Source of the DNA: Granulosicoccus antarcticus IMCC3135
GTDB lineage: Bacteria > Pseudomonadota > Gammaproteobacteria > Granulosicoccales > Granulosicoccaceae
Reading direction: 5' to 3'
Length of the DNA: 64,000 bases
Assembly: GCF_002215215.1 (NCBI RefSeq)
Contig: NZ_CP018632.1
Span: 5,018,501-5,082,500, forward strand
Under the pieces are notes generated by a model. It did no database searches and was not told the DNA's origin. It was given only the letters and a program-made list of their open reading frames with translations. Position numbers and translations under genes: made by a program. This document shows positions 45,329-54,280 of the stretch, piece after piece; the stretch's first letter is position 1, and every line of letters starts with the position of its first letter.

Positions 45329-46675
45329 CTAGTCAAGAATCAGTGGATGCGGAATGGGCACGATGAACTTGCAGCCCCACTCCCGTACGTGTGCCAGCTG
45401 ATCCATGATTTCACGTTGCAGATTCCAGGGCAGGATAAGCACATAATCCGGCTTCATCTCATCGATGTGCTCAGGCGGGAAAATCGGGATGCGTGAACCC
45501 GGGCAGAACCGACCATGCTTGTGCAGACTCTTGTCGCAAGTTGATGGTAATAAATCGGTTTTGATACCGCAATAGTTGAGCATTGTATTGCCCTTGCCAG
45601 GTGCGCCGTACCCGATGACACGCTTGCCGTCACGCTTCAGTTGAATCAGCAGAGTCAGTAATTCATTCTTGATTTCAGCCGCACGTGCACCAAATTCCAG
45701 ATAGGTCTTCATATCACGCAAGCCAGCATCCGTCTCCTCGACGAGCACTTCTGCAACCGCCGCCGTTGGCGTCGATCCAGCCGCCTGATGCTTGAGAAAT
45801 ACCCGCAAAGAGCCACCTGCTGTTTCCAGCTTCTCCACATCAACCACCTGCAAGCCCACGCTTTCGAACATGCGACTGATGGTGTAGAGCGAATAGTAGG
45901 AATAGTGCTCGTGATAAATGGTGTCAAACTGGCATTGTTCGATCAGTTGCAAGAGGTGAGGAAACTCGAACGTTGCTGTGCCTTCCGCCTTCAACAGAGT
46001 AGCCACAGCTGCAATGAAGTCATTCACATACGGTGTATGGGCCAGCACATTGTTGCCAATGATCAGGTCGGCCTGTTCGCCGGCATCTCGCATTCCACGC
46101 GCCAGCTCGTCGGTGAAGAATTCAACTCGCGTGTCTACACCCACTGTTTTAGCGGCTTTTGCCACATTGCCAGCAGGATCGATACCCAGACAGGGAATAC
46201 CTTTCTGGACAAAGTTCTTCAGCAGGTATCCATCATTACTGGCCACTTCCACCACGAAGCTATCAGCATTCAGGTTAAAGCGAGGTATGGCCATATCGAC
46301 ATACTTGCTGGCATGCTTCAACCAGCTTGTGGAGTACGACGAGTAATAGCCGTAGTCGTCATCAAAGATATCTGTGTTTGAACAGTATTCCTTGGCCTGT
46401 ACCAGCCAGCACTCGGAACACACCAGCACTTCCAGCGGCAGAAAAACCTCTGGGCTGTTCATCTCGCTGGGGCTGATGAAATCTTCACACAAGGGCGAAA
46501 GCCCCAGGTTGACCATCGTATGCTCTAGCCCGGTTCCGCAAAAACGGCAATTCATGACAGGCTCAGCAGATTGCACAGTTTTAACAGCTTGTTTGCCCTG
46601 GGAGCTCGCGTCGATCGACGGCTCCTGAATCGTATCATCGCTGTTGAAATTGAGAGAGTTAACAGATTTATCCAT
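45329..46675 (-). CDS. SAM-dependent C-methyltransferase with N-terminal zinc domain (NDP-hexose type)
   Basis: 448 residues. The first 40 residues are variable; then MNCRFCGTGLEH and VCSECWLVQ (CxxC pairs) form the putative zinc-binding domain seen in C-methyltransferases of the TylC3/Methyltransf_13 type. The SAM domain has FVVEVASNDGYLLKNFV near residue 142, with FEFPHLLQLIEQCQFDTIYHEHYSYYS near 232-258. The C-terminal Methyltransf_14 domain shows IGYGAPGKGNTMLNYCGI. The start could also be the Met 41 codons in (46555). It probably C-methylates a nucleotide-linked sugar for the polymer made nearby. It is on the minus strand, last in the run 50506-45329. Confidence 0.85.
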   Translation of the reverse strand: MDKSVNSLNFNSDDTIQEPSIDASSQGKQAVKTVQSAEPVMNCRFCGTGLEHTMVNLGLSPLCEDFISPSEMNSPEVFLPLEVLVCSECWLVQAKEYCSNTDIFDDDYGYYSSYSTSWLKHASKYVDMAIPRFNLNADSFVVEVASNDGYLLKNFVQKGIPCLGIDPAGNVAKAAKTVGVDTRVEFFTDELARGMRDAGEQADLIIGNNVLAHTPYVNDFIAAVATLLKAEGTATFEFPHLLQLIEQCQFDTIYHEHYSYYSLYTISRMFESVGLQVVDVEKLETAGGSLRVFLKHQAAGSTPTAAVAEVLVEETDAGLRDMKTYLEFGARAAEIKNELLTLLIQLKRDGKRVIGYGAPGKGNTMLNYCGIKTDLLPSTCDKSLHKHGRFCPGSRIPIFPPEHIDEMKPDYVLILPWNLQREIMDQLAHVREWGCKFIVPIPHPLILD

Positions 46676-46911
46676 TCCGAAGAAATTCCTAAAACAAACT
46701 AAACGCGGAAGTAGCTATTCTACTCCGGTACATTACCAAAATTTAACAATTGAAAATAACGATGTGGTTACGTAATTTCACAGCCAATAGCATTGAGGGC
46801 AAGCACGCCGGTCGGTCCATCAAGCCCGAACCAACACCGTTATCGATTCTTTACCTATAGACTTCAAAACACCACTTGAAGTCACATTACAAGGATCTGA
46901 GCTTGCCCCTG
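46676..46911. other. Spacer upstream of the C-methyltransferase
   Basis: 236 bp, AT-rich at 46680-46790 (a plausible promoter area for the methyltransferase). No strong repeat or terminator is seen. Confidence 0.3.
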
Positions 46912-47829
46912 TCAGGCGCTTACCTTAGGCAGTGTTGTCAGCTCGGCAAAAGGATGTGGCTTACCGCCTCGCACTGATGCGAAGTAGTCGGAGCGCAATG
47001 TCGCGAGCATGCCTGTATCGGTGGCTAGTTCGCGGCGGCCAATGGCCTTCACCGGTGTGATCTCGTTAAGTGTTCCACCGATCGCAAGTTCGTCAGCAAT
47101 CAGCAGTTCAGTGCGATCAATTGGTCGACGCTCGAATCGGTAACCACGGTCAATGGCCAGCTGCTCACAGAAATCCGCTGTCAGACTCTCAAGCGTGGAC
47201 TCGCTCGCAGGCGGGGTGGAAATGACGCCATCGCGCACCATCATCAACGCAGCAGTGGATGCCTCGGCAACTCGGCCAGCCTGGTTGAGCATGACCATGT
47301 CATCAAGCCCCTGTTCGCGGGCTTCGATACGCGCCATGCGTGAATTCTGGTAATTGGCACTCGCTTTGATTCGTGCCGGCAATGAATCATCGCCCGGCTG
47401 ACGCCAAGTGCTGATACCCAGACTCACAGGCTCCGGCAAGGCCTTGTCCTGATGATAGGCTGTCAGTACCAGATCAGAACGTGTGTTCTCGCCCCAGTGA
47501 CCTTCAACAACATACAACGTGGTACGAATCCACATATCACGCGAAGGTTCAACAAGAGCGGTCATCAGCTCGAAGATAGCTGCCGAAAATTCATCAAAAT
47601 CGTGTTCGAACGGGATGTGCAATAGCATGGCAGAGCGCTTCAGGCGAGCGAAATGCAAACGCAGCATCAACAGCGCAAAGCTACCGTCAGGCTGCCAGTA
47701 GCCCTTGATGCCTTCAAAGATGCTCAGTCCACGCGTTACGGATTCGCAGCCTATGTGCAGGCGCGCATCCTCCCATGCAGTAAGCCCACCATTCATGTAG
47801 ACAAATTTTGGAGTTTGCAGTGCGGCCAT
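46912..47829 (-). CDS. PLP-dependent class IV aminotransferase (branched-chain/D-amino acid type)
   Basis: 305 residues from ATG 47829; the open frame reaches 47883. It opens FVYMNGGLTAWEDARLHIGCES. Lys155 in ARIKASANYQNSRMA is the likely PLP-binding lysine, with EAST and a GGTLNEITPV glycine-rich phosphate-binding segment further on. Class IV includes branched-chain aminotransferases and aminodeoxychorismate lyase; the ARIKASANYQNS context looks more like the former. In this locus it may provide or remove an amino group on a precursor. The substrate is not determinable. Confidence 0.82.
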   Translation of the reverse strand: MAALQTPKFVYMNGGLTAWEDARLHIGCESVTRGLSIFEGIKGYWQPDGSFALLMLRLHFARLKRSAMLLHIPFEHDFDEFSAAIFELMTALVEPSRDMWIRTTLYVVEGHWGENTRSDLVLTAYHQDKALPEPVSLGISTWRQPGDDSLPARIKASANYQNSRMARIEAREQGLDDMVMLNQAGRVAEASTAALMMVRDGVISTPPASESTLESLTADFCEQLAIDRGYRFERRPIDRTELLIADELAIGGTLNEITPVKAIGRRELATDTGMLATLRSDYFASVRGGKPHPFAELTTLPKVSA

Positions 47830-48001
47830 GGGCAGATATTCGGTGAGAATGCCAAAAAAGAAGGTTAAAAAATCTAAATGCAACTACAAGATGATTCTAT
47901 CGCAGCCGCATTACCCCAGCGATGGCATGTAACCCGGTCGATGAGGAATATGACTCGGGAATATCACCACCAATGAGTGCGAGCAACAAGAGAAGGCAGC
48001 C
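47830..48001. other. Spacer between the WecA-like gene and the aminotransferase gene
   Basis: 172 bp, no gene, no clear repeat or hairpin; a promoter for the aminotransferase could lie here. Confidence 0.25.
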
Positions 48002-49066
48002 TTAGCCTTGATCGACCAGACCCGCTTCGACGCGCTTGTGTAGCAGTCGTGGTGTCAGGAAGTGATGAGCCAGAACCAGAACAACAAATAACCAGAATGA
48101 AAACGGGATCAATACGCGATATTCATTCACCAGAATACCCACCAGTATGAAACCTACCTGGATCAGCGCCATGACCAGAACCATACCGTTCACTGAAAAA
48201 TTGGCTTCCAGCAATCGATGATGCAAATGTTCGCGATCAGCATCGAACGGAGATCGTTTTTGTGACAAACGCCTCATCATGACTGACACGGTATCGGCCA
48301 AGGGTAATCCAAATATCCAGCCCGCGCTGACCGGTGAAAGCACAGCATCTGGTCCCTGGGTTAGCACAATGAAATACCAGACCAGGAAGAATCCGAACAA
48401 CATGCTGCCCGAATCGCCCATGAAAACCTTGGCGCTCTTGCGGAAGAGTCTTGAGTTATAAAACAGGAACGCGAACAGCGCACCGACCATGGTCATCATC
48501 AATTGAAACGATGCCAGATCACCCGCTTTGTAGCAGTAGTAGGCCAGAGGGCAAACGGTAATCGTGATGATGGTGCCAGAAAGGCCGTCGACCCCGTCAA
48601 GCATGTTGATCGAATTGATAACGCCCACCACACACATGATCGTAAAAATGACAGAGACAACACCTGTCATCAGCACCGGACCGCTACCGTACAAATCGCC
48701 GACGGATTCAATACTCTGCCCACCCAGGAAAACCATGGCCAGAGCCGTGGCAATCTGCAAAGGCAAGCGCTGCCGTGCACTCATTATGTAAATATCGTCA
48801 AGCACACCCATCAGGACAAGCCCGGTTCCGAAAACGATAGGAGCCATGACACGCCATTCGATACCCAATGCCAACGAGGCCACCAGCACTGACAGGTAGA
48901 TAGCAATACCTCCCACCACAGGGACATTACCCACGTGCTGTTTGCGTTCGGTGGGTTTGTCGAGTAGACCTACCGAACCGGCGAAACGCGCTAGCACAGG
49001 CACCAATGCCAGACAAAACAAACCGCCTAACGCTACCCCGCTACCCATGTAGAGGTCGAATGTCAT
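48002..49066 (-). CDS. wecA: WecA-like undecaprenyl-phosphate glycosyl-1-phosphate transferase
   Basis: 354 residues, about 10-11 membrane segments. LMGVLDDIYIMSARQRLPLQ (DD motif), NSINMLDGVDGLSG (DxxD), KVFMGDSGSMLFGFFL and DREHLHHRLLEA near residue 280 (the HxHHRL carbohydrate-recognition site) are those of the MraY/WecA superfamily, WecA branch. It transfers a HexNAc-1-phosphate (UDP-GlcNAc in E. coli) to undecaprenyl phosphate, the first step of polymer repeat-unit assembly. It is probably the initiating enzyme for locus B and possibly A, as no other initiator is seen. Confidence 0.9.
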   Translation of the reverse strand: MTFDLYMGSGVALGGLFCLALVPVLARFAGSVGLLDKPTERKQHVGNVPVVGGIAIYLSVLVASLALGIEWRVMAPIVFGTGLVLMGVLDDIYIMSARQRLPLQIATALAMVFLGGQSIESVGDLYGSGPVLMTGVVSVIFTIMCVVGVINSINMLDGVDGLSGTIITITVCPLAYYCYKAGDLASFQLMMTMVGALFAFLFYNSRLFRKSAKVFMGDSGSMLFGFFLVWYFIVLTQGPDAVLSPVSAGWIFGLPLADTVSVMMRRLSQKRSPFDADREHLHHRLLEANFSVNGMVLVMALIQVGFILVGILVNEYRVLIPFSFWLFVVLVLAHHFLTPRLLHKRVEAGLVDQG

Positions 49067-49195
49067 TGTTCATCAACTGTTGCAAAACTTGTAATAAGCC
49101 AGACTCATAGTGTACCGGCTAGCAAGGCGATAAAAGTGCCACAAGTGCCTGTTTGATGCTTCCAGACAGGGTAAAAATACCTGTGACATGCAGGA

Positions 49196-50506
49196 TCACT
49201 CTGTCCCGCTGGCAGCTTTCATCTGGATGTTCGCGGCCTTTGACCAGGAACTGCGCATCTGCATCCACTCCTTCACCACGGCTCTGGAGTGATCAAGCTT
49301 GACGTTGTCCAATGAGATTGGCGCGTTCGCAGCTATACCTGCCGTTACCGTCGCAAATTCCACCAGTCCAACCGGCAAGTATTCAGAAGAGCGTCTGGTT
49401 GACTCTATCAGCCCATAGGCGGTGTAGCCACCAATACAATCCAGCTTTTCGCCACTGGATAAATCCTTTTTGGCCATGGCGATGACTTCCGCAACATGGG
49501 GTTGGTCAACACTGACCAACGGTTCATTATCCAACAACACCTGTGCCATGGTGGCAGGCAGCTCTAGATGAACCAGATGGAATGGGCGAAAGAAAAAATA
49601 ATCAGGTCCATTGCCCATCTTGTACAACGACAGCGCTTTTTTGTGTGAAACGCCGTTGGGATGATGGGCAATTACAGCAACACCTGCTCCAAAGTCACCG
49701 CCCAGGGTGTAGTCAACCTGCTTGCCTTTGGGAAGCTTTGCCGCACAATCGCGCAGTATGTTTTCCTGTGTGCTCTTGATCCCATGCATGCCAAGAATAC
49801 TTGGCTCAATACCAGTGGCATTGGCAACGACCGCTTGCTCTACCTGCATTTTGGTTCCATCACCAAATGCGGTTGTCATGATATTGGAGGTTGCGTCGCG
49901 AGAGGCAAAGCCAGCACCGCTACTCGGTGTCTGGCTAGTGTCCATATAGCGTTTGCAATTGAGCAAGGTATCCACTTCGAACCCCATAGCCTCCACTTGC
50001 TGTTTCAATCGAAAGATAGCTCCGGGTTGATCACCATCTGCGATGGTGTAGACCACGTTGTGCAAACGAGCCTTGTCATGAAACAACCATCCCAGTAGCG
50101 CGTCCACTTCGGCATTGTAGGACACCACATGAATACCTTGTTCCAAGGTATACAGAATGGCTTCTGTGCCGTAGTCCATAGCGCCGGTAGCTTCAACCAG
50201 AGCACGCACAGGGAGATCCTTGATGACAGCATAATGCTGTGTTACGGCGGGCTTACCGCTATCGATAGCGTTGGCCAACACCGATGCGTCATCAGAAACA
50301 ACGATATCCGACTCGCTATAACCCACATCAATAAAAGCCTGTACGGCTTTCTCAACAGTTCGGTTAATGATGATAGCCGGGCGTACACCCGGAGTCTGAG
50401 CCAGCATGCTGACCACGCCACCAGCGACATAGCCTGCACCTATGATTGCGATGGGTGCTGCACCATTTTCGCTTTCGTATCTTTGCAGTCTGTTCCAAAT
50501 ATTCAT
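49196..50506 (-). CDS. COG4091-type NAD(P)-dependent oxidoreductase with SAF-like C-terminal domain
   Basis: 436 residues. The Rossmann site APIAIIGAGYVAGGVVSML lies at residues 17-35. VEATGAMDYGTEAILYTLEQGIHVV and DGDQPGAIFRLKQQVEAMG are the homoserine-dehydrogenase-like blocks of COG4091. The C-terminal part (about 300-400, DYFFFRPFHLVHLELPATMA) is the SAF-like region. Members are often found in polysaccharide clusters; their reaction is not established. The start at 50506 follows a 400 bp gap, so it has its own promoter region, divergent from the lipoprotein gene. Confidence 0.82.
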   Translation of the reverse strand: MNIWNRLQRYESENGAAPIAIIGAGYVAGGVVSMLAQTPGVRPAIIINRTVEKAVQAFIDVGYSESDIVVSDDASVLANAIDSGKPAVTQHYAVIKDLPVRALVEATGAMDYGTEAILYTLEQGIHVVSYNAEVDALLGWLFHDKARLHNVVYTIADGDQPGAIFRLKQQVEAMGFEVDTLLNCKRYMDTSQTPSSGAGFASRDATSNIMTTAFGDGTKMQVEQAVVANATGIEPSILGMHGIKSTQENILRDCAAKLPKGKQVDYTLGGDFGAGVAVIAHHPNGVSHKKALSLYKMGNGPDYFFFRPFHLVHLELPATMAQVLLDNEPLVSVDQPHVAEVIAMAKKDLSSGEKLDCIGGYTAYGLIESTRRSSEYLPVGLVEFATVTAGIAANAPISLDNVKLDHSRAVVKEWMQMRSSWSKAANIQMKAASGTE

Positions 50507-50908
50507 CTAATAATGCCGATTGAGAAATGATATTTCACAGCCCTGAACTGACTGTTGCGCGAAGTATACAGGTTACAAGCTGCCGCAAAAAACAGCACCC
50601 AACCGAACCTCTGGCTTCGTGATGTCGCGCACTAATCAGATCAAAAAAGTGATACTCATCACAGAATAAAACCAAGCATACTTCGCGAACTACAACACGC
50701 CACAACCGTTAAAACATTGCAAATTCCAGCTTTTGCAACGCACTGCACACGACTTGATCGGCATTTGCACAACAGCCGCTTCACAAACATCAAGGGGGTC
50801 CGATAAGCGCAGTAATACCTATTAACAGCTTATTCGACGCGGTTGACGTTGCGCTCGAAAAACCAAGCATACGCACAGGCCGGGACTCATGCCGAGGCAA
50901 CAACAACT
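50507..50908. promoter_or_regulatory. Long divergent control region with a 14-bp direct repeat
   Basis: 402 bp between the COG4091 gene and the lipoprotein start. AAAACCAAGCATAC occurs at 50668-50681 and again at 50859-50872, in the same orientation, 191 bp apart. Its chance occurrence is low. CATACTT near 50677 and TATTAACAGCTTATTC near 50819-50834 are possible -10 regions. It contains no gene, apart from a weak upstream reading frame of the lipoprotein (TTG 50843). Confidence 0.45.
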
Positions 50909-53900
50909 ATGAATCGAAAGCGATTAAAAGCCCATTTCACACTGTCAGTGACAGCCCTGTTGGTTGCTGCATGTTCGGATGGATCAACGCCATCCAGCTC
51001 TGACAATAATCCGGACCTAGGGGCCGCCACGGCAGATTCGGTCATATCCGGTAGCAATGCCACTGACTCGGCCAATGCTTCCACCCCCCCCGATAACTCT
51101 TCAGCTGTACCGACCGTCAACATAGACACCGGTGCAGTCAGCTCAACAGATATCACAATCACTCCCAGCGTGTCCTCGTCCACAGGTACTTTGGTTAGCG
51201 ATCAGAATTACACAATAGGTGCTCAATCTTCATTGCCAGCACTTGAGCTACTGCAGGCAGACTTTCTGTCCATGACCAGTACTACAGGAGTTGCACACGC
51301 GGCGCTCAATCGAAACAGCACATCCACGCTGCAATTCCAGAGCGATAGCGGGCAATTAGTGTTCCAGGAAAACTCCGAAACATGGGGAACTGGCGACGGT
51401 CATAACATGAAGATGGCGGGTCTTACGGCCGGTACAGAGTATCAGTACACCTGGACGTTTACCGCCAAGGGTATGCAGCCGTTGACGATCATGGGCATGC
51501 TGATCACACCCTCTGACAACACCACGGTAGCACCGGATTCAGCATTGCCTGCACTTGAGTTGGTGGAGGCAGATTTCCTGTCAATGACAAGCACGACAGG
51601 GGTTGCGCACGCAGCCCTGAACCACAACAGCACATCAACTCTGCGACTGCAGAGCGCTAGAGGCCAAATCGTGATTCAGGAAAACTCCGAAACATGGGGC
51701 ACTGGCGACGGCCACAACATGAGGATGAAAGAGCTTACGCCTGGTACAAATTATCAATATACCTGGACGTTCACAGCCAAGGGCATGCAACCGTTGACAA
51801 TCAGAGGCGTGATGAGTACGCCTTCTGACAATAATCAGCCAGCAGCCGAGCCAGCAATGCCTGCACTTGAACTGGTGGAAGCAGATTTTCTGTCAATGAC
51901 CGGTACTACAGGGGTTGCGCACGCTGCACTCAACCATAACAGTACATCAACTCTGGCACTCATGGGTGCAGGTAGCCAAATCGTGTTTCAGGAAGAATCC
52001 GAAACATGGGGTAGTGGCGATGGTCACAACATGAAGATGACTGGCCTCACGCCAGGTGCAGAGTATCAATACACCTGGACATTCACAGCAGAAGGAAAGC
52101 AACCGTTGACAATCAGTGGTGTATTGAGCACGCTTTCTCTCGCTTCCCCCTCCTCCAACAACACTGACTCAGCACCTGAATCCGTAATAATAACGCCTGA
52201 AGAAAAAGCTGCTGAAGTGCAAGCAGCGGCAGAAGCAGCTGCTGCAAAGGCTGCTGCTGAAGCAAAAGCAAATGCTGCAGAGGCAAAAGCTGCTGCAGAA
52301 GCAAAAGCTGCTGCAGAGGCAAAAGCTGCTGCAGAGGCAAAAGCTGCTGCAGAGGCAAAAGCTGCTGCTGAAGCAAAAGCTGCAGCAGAGGCAAAGGCTG
52401 CAGCAGAGGCAAAGGCTGCTGCTGAAGCAAAGGCTGCGGCTGAAGCAAAGGCGGCTGCTGAGGCAAAAGCTGCGGCTGAAGCAGAACCTGCGCTGCCTGC
52501 ACTTGAGCTTGTTAAAGTCAACTTCCTGTCAATGACAAGTACAACAGGAATTGCCCAGGCTGTACTCAACCATGTAAGCACATCGAAGCTGGTGCTTGAT
52601 AGCGGTACGGACCAAATCGTGTTTCAGGAGGACACACAGGACTGGGGCACTGGGGATGGCCACAATATGAGGATGAAGGATCTGACCCCTGGAACAGAAT
52701 ATCAGTACACATGGACATTCACAGCCGACGGAATGCAGCCATTGACAATCAATGGCGTAATGAGCACGACCGCTGCCAAGACAAACGATAATACCCCCGA
52801 CAACTCAGCTGATAGCATCGCTGAAAACACCACCAACACCACCTCAGCCAACAGCTCAGGTAGCGCTATTGTTGTTGGAAGCGGACCCGGTGATGCAGCT
52901 TGCATAGACCTGTCAAACCATCAGATGGGATTTGGTGGAGTCAAGGATTCGCACTGGAAACAATGGGTACCAAGCTTGCGTTATTCCATTGGCGAGGAGT
53001 TTCTGGCTGTCGAGGATTCTGGTGAATTTGGCAAAGTCATGCGCCATAAATATGTACCCTCATCGATTGGAACCGGTCGCGTAGTCACAGCCAGCAGCTT
53101 GAACCATCAGCGTACTTACCGCCTGGCCCAATCGATGTACCTGGAGCCAGGCTGGGATTGGGGCGGACTTACCACCAAGGGTGGCGGTGGAAAACTGGGT
53201 TTCGGCCTAGGTGGCGGCACTACGCCTTCTGGAGGCACGGTTGACCCCAAAGGCTTTACGGCAAGACTGATGTGGCGTGGTCAGAAGGACGGCACGGCAA
53301 AAATCGGCATCTATTCCTACGCAGCTGATCGTACAAAAACTTACGGTGAAGACGTCCTTATTGAAAACTACACGGCTCCGATCGGAGAGTGGATCAACAT
53401 CATTATAGAAATTCAGACGAACTCATCAACCTCCAGTTACGACGGACGCATGAGAATCTGGCTTGATGGCGTTGAGGTGTTGGACAAGCAGAACGTTGGC
53501 TGGCAATTGGGAGGCAGCACTCCAGTGGTAGATTCCCTGTACTACTCCAGCTTCTATGGAGGCTCCAGTGCCCAATGGGGGCCCAGCAATACAACCTATG
53601 CCAAGCTGCGAGATGTCTGCTGGTCCTCGGTTGTCAATGGCTACTCTGGCATCGACCCGGACAACGGACGCTATGAAGTGCACTCAACGGTCAACCCTGG
53701 CGGCTCTTTCGGGGATGACCCCTGGGGCGACAGTGGCGCACCAGATTGGTATCTCAAGCGACAAGAGTCGGAGCAACTGGCAGAGGAAGCTCGTATACAG
53801 ATAGAGTTTCTGGCACCCGAGGCATCAGAAAGTATCGGAGTGAACTATGCGCAAACCGTCGAACAGTTGATTCTTGCATTGGATGCAATCAAATCCAACT

Positions 53901-54277
53901 CGATTATTGGCCTGGCAAACAATCCGGTTCCTGCAATCAGGCAAGCCTACGACTCCCTGGATGCCATTACCGAGCAAGACGTGAACGCAGGAGAGTGGGG
54001 CGAGATTCAACGCATCAAGGAATCCCTGAAAACCCTGAGCGGCGTATCAGCAGAAACTGCACTGGCCGTTGTTGAAATCAATCTCGATGCCGCAGACTGC
54101 GACATCGAGCCTCTCTCAGTCTTCTGCGAGAATGCCTTGTCTCACTATGAGACTGCCAAGGCAAGCAAGCAACAGATGGATAGCAGTAGCAATGACTACC
54201 ATCTGCATGCCGAGCAATCCTGGAACAGTAGTGTCGAGGCGCTCATGAGCTTGCAAGCCGATTACAGGCAGAAGTAA
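50909..54277 (+). CDS. Large lipoprotein: four repeated modules, TolA-like helix, PL14-like lyase domain
   Basis: 1122 residues from ATG 50909. The signal peptide has the lipobox LLVAAC, so Cys22 is lipidated. Residues 23-105 are Ser/Thr/Asp-rich. Three modules of about 90 residues (about 108-201, 211-308, 315-410; ALELVEADFLSMTSTTGVAH, then SETWGTGDGHNM, then YQYTWTFTAKGMQPLTI) come next. A helix of AAAEAK repeats spans about 438-526, followed by a fourth module (527-619). At about 664-906 is a domain with the PL14 pattern GKLGFGLGGG (Lys762), TAR (T784, R786), YSY (Y802, Y804) and YYSSFYGG. This matches, from memory, the K/S/R/Y/Y set of the Chlorella virus glucuronate lyase. A helical tail of about 215 residues ends it. 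Probably an outer-membrane-anchored glucuronate- or alginate-type lyase. Confidence 0.72.
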   Translation: MNRKRLKAHFTLSVTALLVAACSDGSTPSSSDNNPDLGAATADSVISGSNATDSANASTPPDNSSAVPTVNIDTGAVSSTDITITPSVSSSTGTLVSDQNYTIGAQSSLPALELLQADFLSMTSTTGVAHAALNRNSTSTLQFQSDSGQLVFQENSETWGTGDGHNMKMAGLTAGTEYQYTWTFTAKGMQPLTIMGMLITPSDNTTVAPDSALPALELVEADFLSMTSTTGVAHAALNHNSTSTLRLQSARGQIVIQENSETWGTGDGHNMRMKELTPGTNYQYTWTFTAKGMQPLTIRGVMSTPSDNNQPAAEPAMPALELVEADFLSMTGTTGVAHAALNHNSTSTLALMGAGSQIVFQEESETWGSGDGHNMKMTGLTPGAEYQYTWTFTAEGKQPLTISGVLSTLSLASPSSNNTDSAPESVIITPEEKAAEVQAAAEAAAAKAAAEAKANAAEAKAAAEAKAAAEAKAAAEAKAAAEAKAAAEAKAAAEAKAAAEAKAAAEAKAAAEAKAAAEAKAAAEAEPALPALELVKVNFLSMTSTTGIAQAVLNHVSTSKLVLDSGTDQIVFQEDTQDWGTGDGHNMRMKDLTPGTEYQYTWTFTADGMQPLTINGVMSTTAAKTNDNTPDNSADSIAENTTNTTSANSSGSAIVVGSGPGDAACIDLSNHQMGFGGVKDSHWKQWVPSLRYSIGEEFLAVEDSGEFGKVMRHKYVPSSIGTGRVVTASSLNHQRTYRLAQSMYLEPGWDWGGLTTKGGGGKLGFGLGGGTTPSGGTVDPKGFTARLMWRGQKDGTAKIGIYSYAADRTKTYGEDVLIENYTAPIGEWINIIIEIQTNSSTSSYDGRMRIWLDGVEVLDKQNVGWQLGGSTPVVDSLYYSSFYGGSSAQWGPSNTTYAKLRDVCWSSVVNGYSGIDPDNGRYEVHSTVNPGGSFGDDPWGDSGAPDWYLKRQESEQLAEEARIQIEFLAPEASESIGVNYAQTVEQLILALDAIKSNSIIGLANNPVPAIRQAYDSLDAITEQDVNAGEWGEIQRIKESLKTLSGVSAETALAVVEINLDAADCDIEPLSVFCENALSHYETAKASKQQMDSSSNDYHLHAEQSWNSSVEALMSLQADYRQK
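52221..52484 (+). repeat. Ala/Glu/Lys-rich 18-bp repeat array encoding a TolA-like helix
   Basis: The six-residue unit AAAEAK is repeated about a dozen times, coded by diverged 18-bp units such as gctgctgcagaggcaaaa. The high alanine content with alternating Glu and Lys predicts one long, rigid single helix, as in TolA domain II. DNA copies are near-identical in places, so length variation by slippage is likely. Confidence 0.9.
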
Positions 54278-54280
54278 GCT

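Noticed and set aside
52113-52581. Long minus-strand open frames rich in Leu/Gln or Ala/Ser
   Set aside because: They are reverse-strand shadows of the 18-bp AAAEAK repeat, which stays open in several frames because of its period.
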